64,000 nt of DNA from Vandiemenella viatica (Eukaryota > Arthropoda > Insecta > Orthoptera > Morabidae), in the NCBI GenBank assembly GCA_031002005.1, contig JARYHS010008074.1, forward strand, positions 278,133,930-278,197,929, in the 5' to 3' direction. The number at the start of each line of letters is the position of its first letter. Positions within the stretch are counted from its first letter, which is position 1. The notes under the pieces were generated by a model that was not told where the DNA came from, made no database searches, and worked only from the letters and a program-made list of their open reading frames with translations. Both the position numbers and the translations under genes were made by a program. This document shows positions 11,260 to 22,844 of the stretch, one piece after another.

Positions 11260-13449
11260 TTTCTGTCGTCAGTCTTCGACTGGTTTGATGCAATCCTCCA
11301 TCCTTCCTATCCTGTGCTAACCTCTTCATTTCTACATACCCCTTACAACCCACGTCCTCAATTATCTGCTTCATATATTCTAATCTCTGTCTTCCTCTAC
11401 AGTTCTTACCTTCAACTGTTCCCTCCACTAACAAATTAACCAATCCAGCATGTCTCAAATATGACCTACCAGCCTGTCTCTTCTTCCTGTAAGCTTCTTC
11501 CATAAACTTCTTTTCTCACCCATCATTTCCAAAAACTCGTTCATTTCTTACTTTGTCTGTCCACCTTAATTTTCCAGCATTCTTCTGTAGCACCACATTT
11601 CAAATGCTTCAAGTTTCTTTCTTTCCGGTATTCCTAAAGTCCATGTTTCGCTACCGTAAAGTGCTGTGCTCCACACATAGAGTTTAAGAAGTTCTTTCTA
11701 ATTCCTAGATCAATATTTGAAACTAAAGAGTTTCTCTTTTCATGAAGGCTCTTTTTGCTAGTGCTATTCTGCTTTTAACATCATTCCTGCTTCGGCCATC
11801 GGTTGTAATTTTGCTTCCCAAGTAACAGAATTCCACTCAACTTCTCCTATTGCATCCGATCCTATTTTTATATTTATCTGCTAGTATTGGGTATCATTTC
11901 TGCTACATTTCATCACTTTTGTCTTACTTTGATTTATATTCAGTCCAAAATCTTCCTTCAGTAGTTTGTTCATGCCATTCAATAACTTCTCAATATCCTC
12001 AGCCCTCTCTGCTAACAAGACAATGTCAGTCAGCAAATCGTAGCATACTGATTTTTTCTCCCTGAAAACTTATGCCACATGGAAATTTTTCTTTGACTTG
12101 CTTCTTGCTTCTTCTACATACAAGTTGAATATTAACGGGGATAGACTACAACCTTGTCTCACACCCTTTTTAACTGATGCATGTCTCTCGTGATTCTCTA
12201 CTTTTATTACAGCCACTTGATTCTTATATAGTTTATAGAGTATTCTTCTATCTCGATACTTTAGACCTGACTTTCTTTAAAATTTTGAACATCTTGTCCC
12301 ACCTAACATTATCAAAAGCTTTTTCTAAATCAACAAATGCCATAAAAGTATCTTTGTTTTCTTGATCCGCCCTTCAAGTATTAATCTTAAAGACAGAATT
12401 GCTTCCCTTGTACCGCGATTTTTCCTAAACCCAAACTGATCTTCACCTACTATCTCTTCTACTACCCTTTCCATCCTTCTGTATATTATTCTGGTCAGTA
12501 ATTTTGAAGCATGTGATGTTAGACTAATGGTGCGATAATTCTCACATTTGTCGGCTTGTGCTTTCTTTGGAAGTGTGAAGATGATATTTTTATTAAAATC
12601 AGTTGGAATTTCTCCTGTTTCATAACTTTTTGATATCAGCTTGAATAATCTTTCGATTCCTTCCTCTCCTAGAGATTTAAGAAGTTCTGCAGGGATCTCA
12701 TCAATTCCAACTGCCTTATTTGCTTTCAAGTCATTCAGAGCTTTATTAAATTCTGTCCTCAAAACAGGATCTCCTAAGTCATCAATGTCGACATCGCCTT
12801 CCTTTTCCATACACTATTGTTCAAGTCGTCCCCATCATACAGTTTCTCAATGTATTCCTTCCATCGGTTAGCTCTATCTTCTGAGCTTAAAAGAGGTTTC
12901 CCATCGGCAGCTTTAATGTTCATACCTCTTTTCTTCATTTCTCCAAAATTCTGTTTGATCTTTCTATATGCAACATCTACTTTTACCTATGACCATTTCC
13001 TTTTCTACTTCTTCACACTTTTCTTGTAGCCATTTTTCTTTTGCTATTTTGCATTTCCTATTTATTTGATTTCTAAATTGCCTGTACTGCTCTCTTCCTG
13101 CTTCATCCTGAGCATTTTTGTACCTTCTCCTCTGATCCATCAGCTGCCAAAATTTCTTCTGTGATCCAAGGTTTTCGGGCAGCTTGTTCCCTAAAGCCTA
13201 ATGTTTCTTTGCCAGCTTTCATTATTTCGGTCTTTAATGCATTCCATTCGTCCTCGGTTGAGCTCCTTTCACAGTTACTTCTTAGACCTAAGTCTACCAT
13301 TTCTGCAAATTTTTTCTCTCGTGCTAGATTGTTTCAGTTTATTCACTTCCAGTCTGTTCTGCTTATACTGCTTCCTTATTCGCTTGAATTTCAGCCTGCA
13401 CTTCATTACTATCAAATTATGGTCCGAGTCTATGTCTGCTCCTGGTACG
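11260..13449 (-). pseudogene. RTE LINE reverse transcriptase and C-terminus, frameshifted
   Basis: The longest open piece, 12810-12325, holds RT fingers motifs: KAVGIDEIPAELLK, ENYRTISLTSHASKLLTRII and EDQFGFRKNRGT. A shift near 12340 moves the frame; FVDLEKAFDNVRWDK (RT block with catalytic Asp) follows at about 12340-12297. The FADD catalytic box at 12024-12037 carries one extra base, giving FAD then a stop. The last piece, 11503-11275, reads RRQRLEYMKQIIEDVGC and KGYVEMKRLAQDR, the usual RTE C-terminal end. A linker ORF at 13103-13300 is also out of frame. With the FADD box split, no active RT can be made as written. Confidence 0.88.
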
Positions 13450-14227
13450 CTTTACAGTCTAGAACTTGATTCCTGAATCTCTGTTTGACCATGATATAAT
13501 CTAGCTGATATCTGCCTGTATCCCCAGGACGTTTCCAGGTGTATATTCTTCTTGCATGGTTCTTAAACAGTGTGTTCGCCACTACTAGCTTATATCTTTC
13601 ACAAAATTCTAGCAACCTGCTTCCTCGCTCATTTCTTTCTCCTAGACCAAAACTTCCTACAGTATTCCCCTCTTTTCCTTCTCCCACTATTGCATTCCAA
13701 TCACCCATGATTATTAGATTTTCCTCCCCTTTCACATATTGGATTAATTCTTCAATTTCAGCGTATATTTTTTCTATTTCTTCGTCATCTTCCTGTGACG
13801 TTGGCATATATACTTGTACTAATGTGGTTGGGACGGGCTTAGTTTCTAACCTCATCAAAATAATCCTGTCACTAAATTGTTCATAATAACTCACCCGTTT
13901 CCCTACTTTCTTGTTCATTACAAATCCTACACCAGTGACTCCATTGACAGCTTGTGTGCTAATTATCCTGTGTTCCCCAGACCAGAAATCCTGTGCGTCC
14001 TTCCATTTAATCTCACTAATCCCAACAACATCTAACTTAAGTTGTTCCATCTCCCTTTTTAAGTTTTCTAACCTACCTGCCCTATTCAGACTTCTAACAT
14101 TCCACGCTCCGACTCGTAGAATGTTTCTATCCATTCTGATGACTCCTCCCTGAGCAGTCCCCACCCGGAGATCCGATTGGGGGACTATTTTACCTCCGGA
14201 ATATTTTACCCAGGAAGAAGCCATCAT
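13430..14227 (-). pseudogene. RTE LINE endonuclease domain
   Basis: This 265-codon open stretch is the AP-endonuclease-like domain that nicks target DNA to prime reverse transcription. Visible active-site blocks are AWNVRS at residues 41-46, GISEIKW at 69-75 with the catalytic Glu, YMPTS at 140-144, IMGDWNAIVG at 173-182 with Asp and Asn, and LDYIMV at 242-247. The final SDH block lies in the next frame: a missing C in the AY/PGAD codons near 13450 causes a premature stop, and the next frame reads GADIDSDHNL. The endonuclease thus keeps all recognisable motifs apart from this frameshift. MMASSW is the likely natural start. Confidence 0.9.
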
Positions 14228-14857
14228 GATATATGTAATTTGAGAGGATTACATGTCCTCGGGATACCCTTTGGGTCTTTAATGCAGTGGTTTCCCGTTG
14301 CCTTCTGCATCCCCATGCCGTTGATCATTTCTGATTCATCCGCCTTTAGGGGCCGTTTCCAACCCCAAGGGCAAGAGGGTGCCCTGAACCGCTCCCCGCT
14401 CTTCCGCCCTCCTTTCGGAGGCCGTTGGCAAGCAGTGGGTGACTCCTTATACCGGGAATCTTTCAGTCGCCAGAGCCTCGTCCGTGCAAACAGGGTGCAC
14501 CACGTGAAGGAGAGGTTGACATTTGGTTGGAAAAAGACTAGTATAGTCATCTCCCAAACCCTTACACTCTCTGTTTTACTATGAAGTGACTATATGCGAC
14601 TCTGGTGTTGGTGATTCATACTTGGATGAGTTCGTAAGACCTCCTAACGTCTTCCGGAACCTTGGACAGGCCACCACCGGGTTCACCGTATTTGTTCTGT
14701 TATTTCTCATGAAAAGTATAAACAACACATTACACTTAACACACATATATTGAACTGAACTATAAGTACGGTAATAACCAAGAGCTCTGCGAAACTGGGG
14801 AAGTTAAGTTGCCATGTTGCGGGAACTCTCTCGACGGAAAACGTCTGCACCCAAACA

Positions 14858-15846
14858 TCACTCACTTGGGAACTATCAGACCTGTTCAGAATGGATTTCG
14901 ATCCCCCGAGTATATGTTGAAGGGTACTTACTCCATATGTCTGTGTTACAATTATTTCTTCAAAATGAGCCATAGCTATCGAGAAATTAACGCGCAAACA
15001 TATGTGCATATCTTTTAAATATTATAATTTTAGAATACTGCTTAAAAGTTTCAGCGTAGTATATGCGGTAAGACGCTTGCTTGACATTTTGCGAACCCGG
15101 GTTCAAATCCCCATAGTGCCAAATATTTTTATTTACTTTTTTTATATGCAGTAATCATTGAGCATTGATTTTATTTCTGTTAAAATTCATTTACGAATTT
15201 TTATTATGTGAAATATCGGACATAATGTTATTTTCAAACATCTACATGCTACCACCACTGCACGGCAATACGTATAACTGTAGTAGAGGGGAAAAACCCC
15301 GACCTTCTGGCTGTAATATATTTACTTTATGATATTAATTGTAAAGATACAAGTATAGAAACGATGAACATGAAATGTACCTGTTTCATTAAAAAAACAC
15401 ATAAACAAAAAACTTATCAACAATGAAAATGATATAATGATTTTCTAAAAAAAAAGTTGGGACTGTATATTCTGTAATATTTTGTTTTAAAAGTTATTTC
15501 CCATAATAAAAATTCGTAAATGAATTTTAAATGAAATAAAATCAATGCTCAATGATTACTGCATATAAAAAAGAAATAAAAATATTTGGCAGTATGGGGA
15601 TTTGAACCCGGGTTCGCAAAATCTCAAGTTAAGGCCTTACCGCATATATCACGCTGAAGCTTTAAAGCAGTTCACTAAAATTATAATATTTAAAAGATAT
15701 TTACATATGTTTGCGCGTAAATTTCTCGATACCTATGGCTCATAATGAAGAAATAATTGTAACACAGACATATGGAGTAAATACCCTTCAACATTTACTT
15801 GGGGGATCGAAATCCGTTCTTACAGGTCTGATGGTCTCCAAGTCAG
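14858..15846. mobile_element. foldback element with about 360-bp arms
   Basis: The left arm (about 14858-15235) and right arm (about 15490-15846) are inverted copies of each other. Shared landmarks are CAGACCTG, ATTTCGATCCCCC, TTGAAGGGTA, GAGAAATT.ACGCGCAAACAT, GAACCCGGGTTCAAATCCCC and GCAGTAATCATTGAGCATTG. Each arm contains a tRNA-like stretch with a good B box (GGGTTCAAATCC at 15100-15111, and the complement near 15600). The centre of about 250 bp is AT-rich and non-coding. It is probably a non-autonomous DNA element or two SINEs in inverted array. Confidence 0.8.
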
Positions 15847-15854
15847 ACTGTGAG

Positions 15855-16374
15855 ATGCTTCCTACCCTTCGTACTAAGAGTTCGCCTTGATAGAGGAGGC
15901 CGTAATTGCTGCGGAATATGAAAATCCCTTTACGCTTGTGTCGCAGCAGTGTTGGGGAAGGTACATCGCGGAAAATAGTGATATTTTTGGGGAAACTTAA
16001 AGAATGGGCAAATGTTTTTGATTCATGTGGTGTGTTAGAGTAGTCAAAAAGATTCACGTTTGTCGGCACACTTTCGATGATGTGACGTCATCAATGGTAT
16101 GCGGGCAGACGGGCGGGCGTGTTGCGTTAAATATCAGGTTCATGTCACATCCTTCCCGGCTTGTGTTCACTCAATCATCGATGAGCAGAAATAAGTTATG
16201 AAAATCTGAAAATTATTGCAAACGACGTTAATAACTTGATAGATTGATTTAAAAAGATTTCACAAAAGATTAACAATGTACTTTTACATTAAAAGCTAAG
16301 CTGGGTTTGTCTATCTCGAGGAAGGTATTATTAGCCTGGTATTGGAGATATGGTGGCCTGTTTCTTTCCTCCTT
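15855..16374. other. no recognisable feature
   Basis: Mixed sequence with a CG-richer patch (16080-16130). The 93-codon ORF at 15788-16069 overlaps the foldback arm and is not recognised. Confidence 0.4.
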
Positions 16375-16570
16375 ACCTAACCTAACCCGGTAATCCTAGC
16401 GAGTAAAGGCAACACTACCTAGATGGTATTGGTAGAGGGGACCTACCGTTTAACCTGGAATCCGAACCACGGAAGTTGCGTATTTGACATCACACTGTAA
16501 GCTGTGCCATAAGTGAAGATCGGGTTAAGGGAATATGAAAATCCCCGTGCAGACAGACATTTGAACCGGG
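16375..16570 (-). mobile_element. SINE family C fragment
   Basis: In reverse complement this matches the family-C body seen at 37540-37640 and 39600-39700: GTGTGATGTCAAATACGC, the GTGGTTCGGATTCC block and the CCTCTACCAATACC block. The tRNA-like head is not clear, though TTTGAACCGGGG near 16560 may be a remnant B box. Confidence 0.45.
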
Positions 16571-16574
16571 GAAA

Positions 16575-18285
16575 TAAAAAAAACGGGTGTATGGCTACTG
16601 ATAATTGTAAGAAGTAGCTTACGCTTTTATTAACTACGTTAATATGAAATTAGTAGAAAGTGGGAAACATTTAAAATATAGTAATAGGCAAACGCATAGT
16701 GAAATAAGATGTCTCCAAAATATAATCTCCGATAAAACAACCAAATATAACGAAACGCGAGTCTCACCTACAAAAAGTTTCCACTGGACGCAGAGTACAC
16801 CAAAGAGAAAGAAACGGTGGTAATTTTGTATTAGCACTCATGTTAGCTTTTTTTCTTTTTTTTAATGAAATAGCTAAACCATCGACTAAAACTATTTTTC
16901 AGGCCTCAGAGCATGACAAGAATTATGTGATAAGTATGCAACAAATAAAAATAAAAGCGACAAACTGTTCAATGTAAATATATGCAACTGCTCTATCTTC
17001 CTGCTGCATAAAGAAGTCTGGGTGTTTGCAAAAGCTGAAGTCAACCTTTTTTAAATCAATAAACTTATTGTTTTCTTAGTTTAAAGACATAAGGCGAATG
17101 ATACCTGTGTAAACATGTATATCCATAATAATAACTAACTTTTTTGCTGCTAGACCTGGTTCATTTCTAGCAGACAGATACTGATTAAAGGTAGTTTCAT
17201 GACGAGACTTTTGTGTGTCTGTACAAGAATTTTTTTAAAGGAAAATTATTGTCTCAATGCTGATAATATTAAAAAAAAAAAAAAAAAAAAGAAAGAAACC
17301 GCTTTACGCTCAAGTTTTAGTGTATTCTCAGCCCTTTTTTTTTCTCTCTATCGACCAATAGTAAGATTTCTTTCTCAAACCAAAATACTCTGTTGTAGAG
17401 ATCCTGGGAGTTAAAGACTACCACAGGTATTGCATACGAATCAGATAAGCCAGGTAATAGTAGAAGTTACTCCACACTGATTCACAATGATGCTCTGTAT
17501 ACTACCACCAGAGTAAAAGATTGTCTCGAAAAGTGCCACTAACAACTATTGCGAGAAACACAGGAATATGAATAATTCCAATCCAGAAGATGGAACCCGA
17601 GTCAGGCTCTGAAAAGTAGCCTCTTTTGGACGCGCTCTCCCGGTGGCAGGCTCGAGAAGATTTTATGCATGAATAATTCTAATTCGTATAGAGCCATTTG
17701 TGATAATCGTAACTCCTGCTTACAGAGAAAACCGCGGCGCTAATGAACGAGGTTCTTTCACTGTGAACCACACGCAATGTACTGTGAGAGCGAGCTACCA
17801 GAGTTATGTTGTATGAGGTAGACTTTGCAAGGATTCAAGAATACTAGATCCAGGCGTTGCGTAGTAAGGATGCCTCTTGTCGACAGTTCTTGGAGAGTAT
17901 AGGATGTATGGTTGTTGCGTGATTCATGCATCATTACGCCACCAACCCTTCGGTTGTTCTACATACTAACAGGGTTTCATATTCAAGAAAGAAGAGTTGT
18001 TCATCAGCACTACACTGCTACGGTACGAAACGTAGATTAAACAACTATGAATGCGATAGTATTCAGACAACATTGCTCGAAATACGCATTCAGTACTTCT
18101 GAGTATTTGGTATGGCTTAGCATAGATAATGTTTGTGGTATCCGCAGGAACTTGCGTATTGGCTAGAGAGGTAGGACAACGTATTTTTCAGTAAAATGAC
18201 CTTTTTCTGAAAAATAAAACATCTCAAATCTGAGACAAGACTGGGTAAAAGTTAACAATTCGATGTTGCTGTTTTGAGTAAGGAG
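16575..18285. other. no recognisable feature
   Basis: AT-rich DNA with an A run at about 17271-17290 that could be a retroposon tail, though no body upstream is recognised. No supported gene. Confidence 0.4.
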
Positions 18286-18289
18286 GATT

Positions 18290-18450
18290 TCAATGAGGCG
18301 TGTAGGTGTTCCGATAAGGCAGAGCGCAGGTTAAGCTGCGTTATCTGCCGTCGCCGAGCAACGTGCGGGGCGCTATCGCCGGCCGCCACCTGCTAGTCAC
18401 TCTTCGGCTGTCCTCCTGAGGGGCTGCCGCCATGAGCCGCTAGCTATGGT
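18290..18450 (+). promoter_or_regulatory. CpG-rich island with possible first exon and splice donor
   Basis: About 150 bp dense in CG sits in AT-rich DNA. It contains GCCGCCATGAGCCGCTAG, a strong Kozak context but only three sense codons long. Just after, CTATGGTGAGTGG places an ATG directly against GTGAGT, a strong splice-donor consensus (18446 onward). This could be a non-coding first exon or one carrying only the start codon. No TATA box or downstream exon is proven; the island could equally belong to an old repeat. Confidence 0.25.
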
Positions 18451-18454
18451 GAGT

Positions 18455-19401
18455 GGACCACTGGCAACGCGTGCATTATCAGCCTGGATAAGCCTTTGTG
18501 CCAATAAAAGAAATATTACCATCATGGCGATACTCCCAGCAGTATCTACCTGCATACATGTTAAACCCTTTTTGGAGAAGATGTTAAGATTGAAAATGTT
18601 CCTGCTGCCATTAGCTTGGAAACAGGCGGGCGCGATATAGCTGTTATCGGCCGTAAATAAAGAAGAATCGGAAGAAGACTGAAGTGCAATTCCGAATGAC
18701 TTAAAATGCGATCCACTATACTGTCCCTTCTTTCTCTGGGACTATTCTACAAACTTCATTCCTCACACATCAAAACATGTTCATTTCGTTCTTTATCGGC
18801 CCATTTAATTTTCAGCTTACTATAACACAGCATTTAAAAAAAAAAAATGCTTTCCTTCGCTCACTTCCATATCGATAAATATAGTTTTACTACTTCTTTC
18901 TGAATCCTATGTCAAGTTTAATATCAAAAGATTTGTCTTGCCCATATAAAAACGTTAAGAACTCAGCAGTTCAAAATTAATTACGAAATCCCTTGAATGT
19001 GTGATTATATCTGTTCAAATTACCAATTCGTTACCAAAAAATAAACTGATTACCAGATTGTAACTTACGTTGAGCCAATTACCATGGAACTGAACCTATG
19101 TTTCGAATAACCAAATTTAAAGTTTGTCACAGCTATTAGGAACAATATAATAATACAATAATAACTGGGCATAAAAATAATACTCGTAGTTACATTTACT
19201 TTCTTCCACATTTTTCTAGCTGTGAATGAATTCGCAAGATTTCTTGTCGTATTCTAAAATATTTTATTGATCAGCATACCCAAATGGCTAGTTTAAACAC
19301 CAAAACATTAATCTGTGATGTACTTCAATGTAGCCGTAATGTACAAAAATGTCATGTAATAAAGGACGGGCGGTTTAATGATAAATAAATGACTTTCACC
19401 C
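18455..19401. other. no recognisable feature
   Basis: AT-rich sequence. The 64-codon ORF at 18446-18640 begins at the ATG of the putative donor and shows no family resemblance. Confidence 0.4.
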
Positions 19402-19412
19402 ACGAAACTTTA

Positions 19413-19660
19413 ACCGAGCGTGGTGGTGTAACGGATAGCGTTCTGGCCTCGCATTCGGGAGGACGGCGGTTCGAATCCCCGTCCGGGCATCCAGATTTGG
19501 GTTTTCCATGGTTTCCCCAAATCACTCCAGGTGAATGCCGGGATGCTTCCTTCAAAAGGCCATGGCCGAATTCCTTCCCATTCCTTGCCCCCATCCTTTC
19601 CCGTCTCTAAAGACCACGTTGTTAAAAAGGGACGTTAGACTGTTAAAAAAAAAAAAAAAA
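19413..19660 (+). mobile_element. SINE family A, full-length reference copy
   Basis: The tRNA-derived head has an A box (TGGTGTAACGGATAGCG, about 19431-19447) and a perfect B box (GGTTCGAATCC). The body follows: ATCCAGATTTGGGTTTTCC, CCCAAATCACTCCAGG, GGCCATGGCCGAATTCC and CCGTCTCTAAAGACC. The tail is an A run to 19660. It is flanked by an exact 11-bp target duplication ACGAAACTTTA (19402-19412 and 19661-19671), which fixes both ends and shows insertion by target-primed reverse transcription. With both pol III boxes and a perfect duplication it is the youngest-looking SINE here. Confidence 0.95.
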
Positions 19661-19699
19661 ACGAAACTTTACACTCGTTAACATTTCTTAACATATAGT

Positions 19700-21524
19700 G
19701 AAGAATCTCTCACTTCACTGACTGGTCCCCTGCCTCACACGTGAATGGCGTATGCGGTGAAAAAGTCATTCGACGATATATGTGCAGCCGTCTGTGTATT
19801 TCTTTATATGTATATTTCTTGTGTCCGTGTGTATGTCACTGAACTCCTCCTAAACGGCTGGACTGATTTTTATAAATTGTGTGTGTGTTTGCGATTAAGT
19901 TGATTCGAGAATGGTGTAGATTCACAATTTGATTTGCAAAAGCCCAACCCCCTCCCCTTTTATCCCCTTCCCTCCTAATTTCCAATTATCATTACGGAAA
20001 CCCACAGTTTTTATCAGATTTCGATAATACATTGCATACGTATACTTTAAAACAAGGAGAAAAATAATGTCTACAATTGGTTTACAAAAACCAACCTCTC
20101 TTCCCCTTTCCACCCCCTTAATTTTTGTCAATGTTCTTTACACAAAGTTACAGTCTACACTGTTTAACCGATCACCATGAAAGTTAGCACATATGTGTAT
20201 TTTTTCATGGAGGTTTCTGACCAAACTAAAATAAAAAAACCACTCCCTTCCCCCCTTTACACCCTTTGATTTTTATACACCTCCACAGTTTTTATCCGGT
20301 TTTAGTAGAACTTTGCATACTTTTTTTTTTATTTTATTTTTTACTTGTGGCTTTACGCCTCGTCGACGGCTAAGGTCATTAGAGGCGGGATGGGACTGGG
20401 GACAAGGAACGGGAAGGAATTCAGCCATGGCATTTTTGAAGGAAGCATCCCGGCATTCGCCTGGAGTGATTTGGGGAAACCATGACTTTTCATACTTATA
20501 ATTTAAAATAACGAGAAAAAATACCATCAACTTTTTGTTTGTCAAACCAAACCCTTCTCCTTATTTGCACTCCCGTAATTATTGTTAATGTTCTTTACAC
20601 AAAGCTACAGTCGACATCTTCTGACCGATCACCACGAATGTATTTTTTCATGGAGAAGGTTTCTGAACAGAAAATTTCAAAAACCCTACCCTCTCCCCTT
20701 ATACACCCCTTCTTTTTATGCAAACTCATAGTATTTTTATCCGATTTCGATATAACTTTGCAAATATATGATTTAAAACAAATAGAAAAATACTGTGAAC
20801 ATTAGTTTTACAAAAACCCAATCTCTCTCCCCTTTACTTCCCCTAATTATTATCAATGTTCTTGATACAAAGCTACAGTTTCCATCCAATTTTGAAGGAG
20901 TTTTGCGTACGTGTACTTTAAAACAAGCAGAAAAATAGCTGTCTACATTAGGTTTATAAAAGCTCAGTCACGTTCCCCTTTACCCCCACCTTTTTTGAAT
21001 TCCAGTGTTCGTTATAGAAACCCACAGTTTTAAATCTCTTCAAAATAAATCCAAATTTTTTGAGTTACACCAGAATGTTCATTAAATAAAAATGTCCTAA
21101 TGATTTAACATGTACATCAGATTGTAGCTTGGACCCCAAGCTTAAACGTTGTGAAAACCCATAAAAAATCTTTATTTTCTGCATGATGCTGAAACAAACG
21201 GATATACACCAAATACAGATTTATGTATATGGTATGTACTAATGCGGATGGTGGATGTTTTGACTACCAAGCAACAACCTTAACAGATGATATGGTTAGG
21301 TTAAAATGCAGCCTAGACCAAAAATAAACCGATATTCTGTATAACAGCATCATATTCACCCCGTTCTGGGAATTGTTTGGGTATTTCAATCTTTAGTTTA
21401 CTTCTGGAAATGGATGGTGCCAAATTAATGAAACTTTGAACGCAAGGTTTACATCAGAAATATAAAAATAGTGTACAGGTAAATCAATCCTGATTAGACC
21501 GGGCAACGCCAGGCACTCTGCTAG
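19700..21524 (+). mobile_element. Helitron-like element 2 with internal tandem units
   Basis: The right end is CTAG (21521-21524) followed by T, preceded by a stem CCGGGC-AAC-GCCAGG about 7 nt upstream, the classic Helitron 3' signature. The widely repeated arthropod phrase CTGAACTCCTCCTAAACGG lies near 19832. The middle is built of degenerate tandem units: CACAGTTTTTATCAGATTTCG-like blocks start near 20001, 20283, 20727 and 20874, the first step being about 280 bp. A SINE-A copy sits in the second unit. The 5' end is not defined. No Rep/helicase ORF is present. Confidence 0.55.
20321..20485 (-). mobile_element. SINE family A, 5'-truncated copy
   Basis: Minus-strand copy: T run, then CTTGTGGCTTTACGCCTCGT, then the body complement to GGGGAAACCATG. 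The tRNA head is missing, as in incomplete reverse transcription. The flanks CTTTGCATAC (20311-20320) and CTTTTCATAC (20486-20495) are a 10-bp target duplication with one mismatch; removing the insert restores the host tandem unit. Confidence 0.9.
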
Positions 21525-21529
21525 TATCT

Positions 21530-22170
21530 CTGTAAATTCTGATTCACTAAGAGCGAGCGTTCGGCTGTATATTTATCTCCTATCATTTAGATAAGGCTAT
21601 ATGAAACTTCGCAACCTGCTGACGCTTCAGGGAAATACAACACGTTATCGAACTCTGAACGTAACAAAAGAAGGAATCTTTAGGCACGTGAGTTGAAAGA
21701 TCAGTCTCTAACTCTTGGTCTTGCGTCAATGAAGTAATCGTTTGCACTATCTCTGAAATTCAGAAAATAAGCACCTCCACCATATACTTTGACAAAGGCG
21801 TTTACTGTGTCAACAAATTACGGTTCTTTTATTTATGAATAGATTAAGTAATAAAAAATGATTCTTTTGAGAGTGCTATAATTTTACTAACCTCTTATGC
21901 ACAGGTGTAATAAATTTATTCAGATACCCGCTGTTTAGTACTAATAAAAGATTCTTTGATGATCGTGTCTGTCACGTTGTGACGTCATGCACCCGGGCTT
22001 CGCTGGCGGGTAACAACGGGCACAGATACTAGTTATTCGCGGGTATCGTCATCAGCTCATTATCATCATTATCTTTTGAACTTTTACACTTTCGTGGCTC
22101 GTTCAACACATACCTCTTCCATATCCTGTCTTATTTTCTAAGCAACTACTACCGACTTGAGAGGCAAGTT
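21530..22170. other. no recognisable feature
   Basis: Moderately AT-rich unique sequence; no ORF or repeat signal that I can support. Confidence 0.4.
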
Positions 22171-22269
22171 ACCGAGTGTGGTGGTGTAACGGCTAGCGTT
22201 CTGGCCTCGCGTTCGGGAGGACGGTGGTTCGAATCCCCGTCCGGGCATCCAGATTTGGGTTTTCCATGG
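22171..22269 (+). mobile_element. SINE family A, 3'-truncated copy
   Basis: Intact tRNA-like head (TGGTGTAACGGCTAGCG, then GGTTCGAATCC) and body only to TTTTCCATGG. The sequence then switches abruptly to unrelated DNA, so the 3' part was deleted or replaced rather than lost at insertion. Confidence 0.9.
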
Positions 22270-22384
22270 TGAACCGCCATCAGGACGGCCTATACGGAGG
22301 GCAAGGGATATCTCCCAAATCCAGAGTGGTGGCCCTTTTTAACGCGCGTACCCACAATGACGGATTTGATTAACTTGAAATGTA

Positions 22385-22840
22385 GCCTGTGCCATAATGA
22401 AAATTAGTATTTACAGCAGAGAGCATGAGTATTTTTTTTTAAATTGAAGTTGCTTTCATGAGCGCTATGTTACTGAAGTCGTAACTTCATGCGGATGAAA
22501 GAATTTTCACATGCATCATGACCTTTGTGGCTTGGGGTGCGATTACAACTAACACTAAACATAAATTGTTAAGATTTATTTTTAATTTTGTTTACTATTA
22601 CTGAAGCCATATTACTGATGTCATTATTTCAGTCATCGTTACAATATCTCGATCTAAACTACGACTGAAATATGTGTAACATTATAAAATCAGGCTTATG
22701 TGCGTTACTAAATAACAATTGTAATTAGTTAAGCAACTGTGAAGAAATTAACTGTCAGAACACTGTGTTCAACACTAAATAAAACTTTTTATGGAGCTTT
22801 GAACGTCAGAGTTTATAAAGCCATAAGGAATTGGAACACA
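22385..22840 (+). repeat. old fragment of the Helitron-like family of locus 1
   Basis: Diverged copy of the 3' half of the 0.3-3.6 kb units: GCTTTCATGAGCGCTATG, TTACTGAAG, GCGGATGAA, TTATTTTTAATTTTGTT and AACTGTCAGAACACTGTG appear in the same order. The terminal hairpin and CTAG are not preserved. Confidence 0.6.
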
Positions 22841-22844
22841 ATCG

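Larger units (their letters stand above)
11239..14697 (-). mobile_element. near full-length RTE-clade LINE, inactive
   Basis: This non-LTR retrotransposon reads on the minus strand: 5' UTR about 14697-14228, one ORF starting near 14227 that encodes an APE-type endonuclease then a reverse transcriptase and ends near 11275, and a poly-A tail seen as a T run at 11239-11262. The about 2.95-kb coding span corresponds to roughly 980 codons, normal for RTE elements. Endonuclease wording such as RVGAWNVRSLNRAG and YMPTS is typical of the RTE group from which vertebrate CFDP2 derives. Several one-base indels break the frame. TCTGTT precedes the T run and follows the 5' end, a possible short target duplication. 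Confidence 0.92.

Noticed and set aside
11212..14584. plus-strand ORFs in this interval
   Set aside because: They are shadows opposite the minus-strand RTE LINE, rich in Leu/Ser/Phe as expected from complementary frames.
15055..15118. tRNA gene
   Set aside because: The B box is good, but there is no acceptor stem or proper anticodon arm, and the sequence occurs in mirrored copies inside a foldback element.
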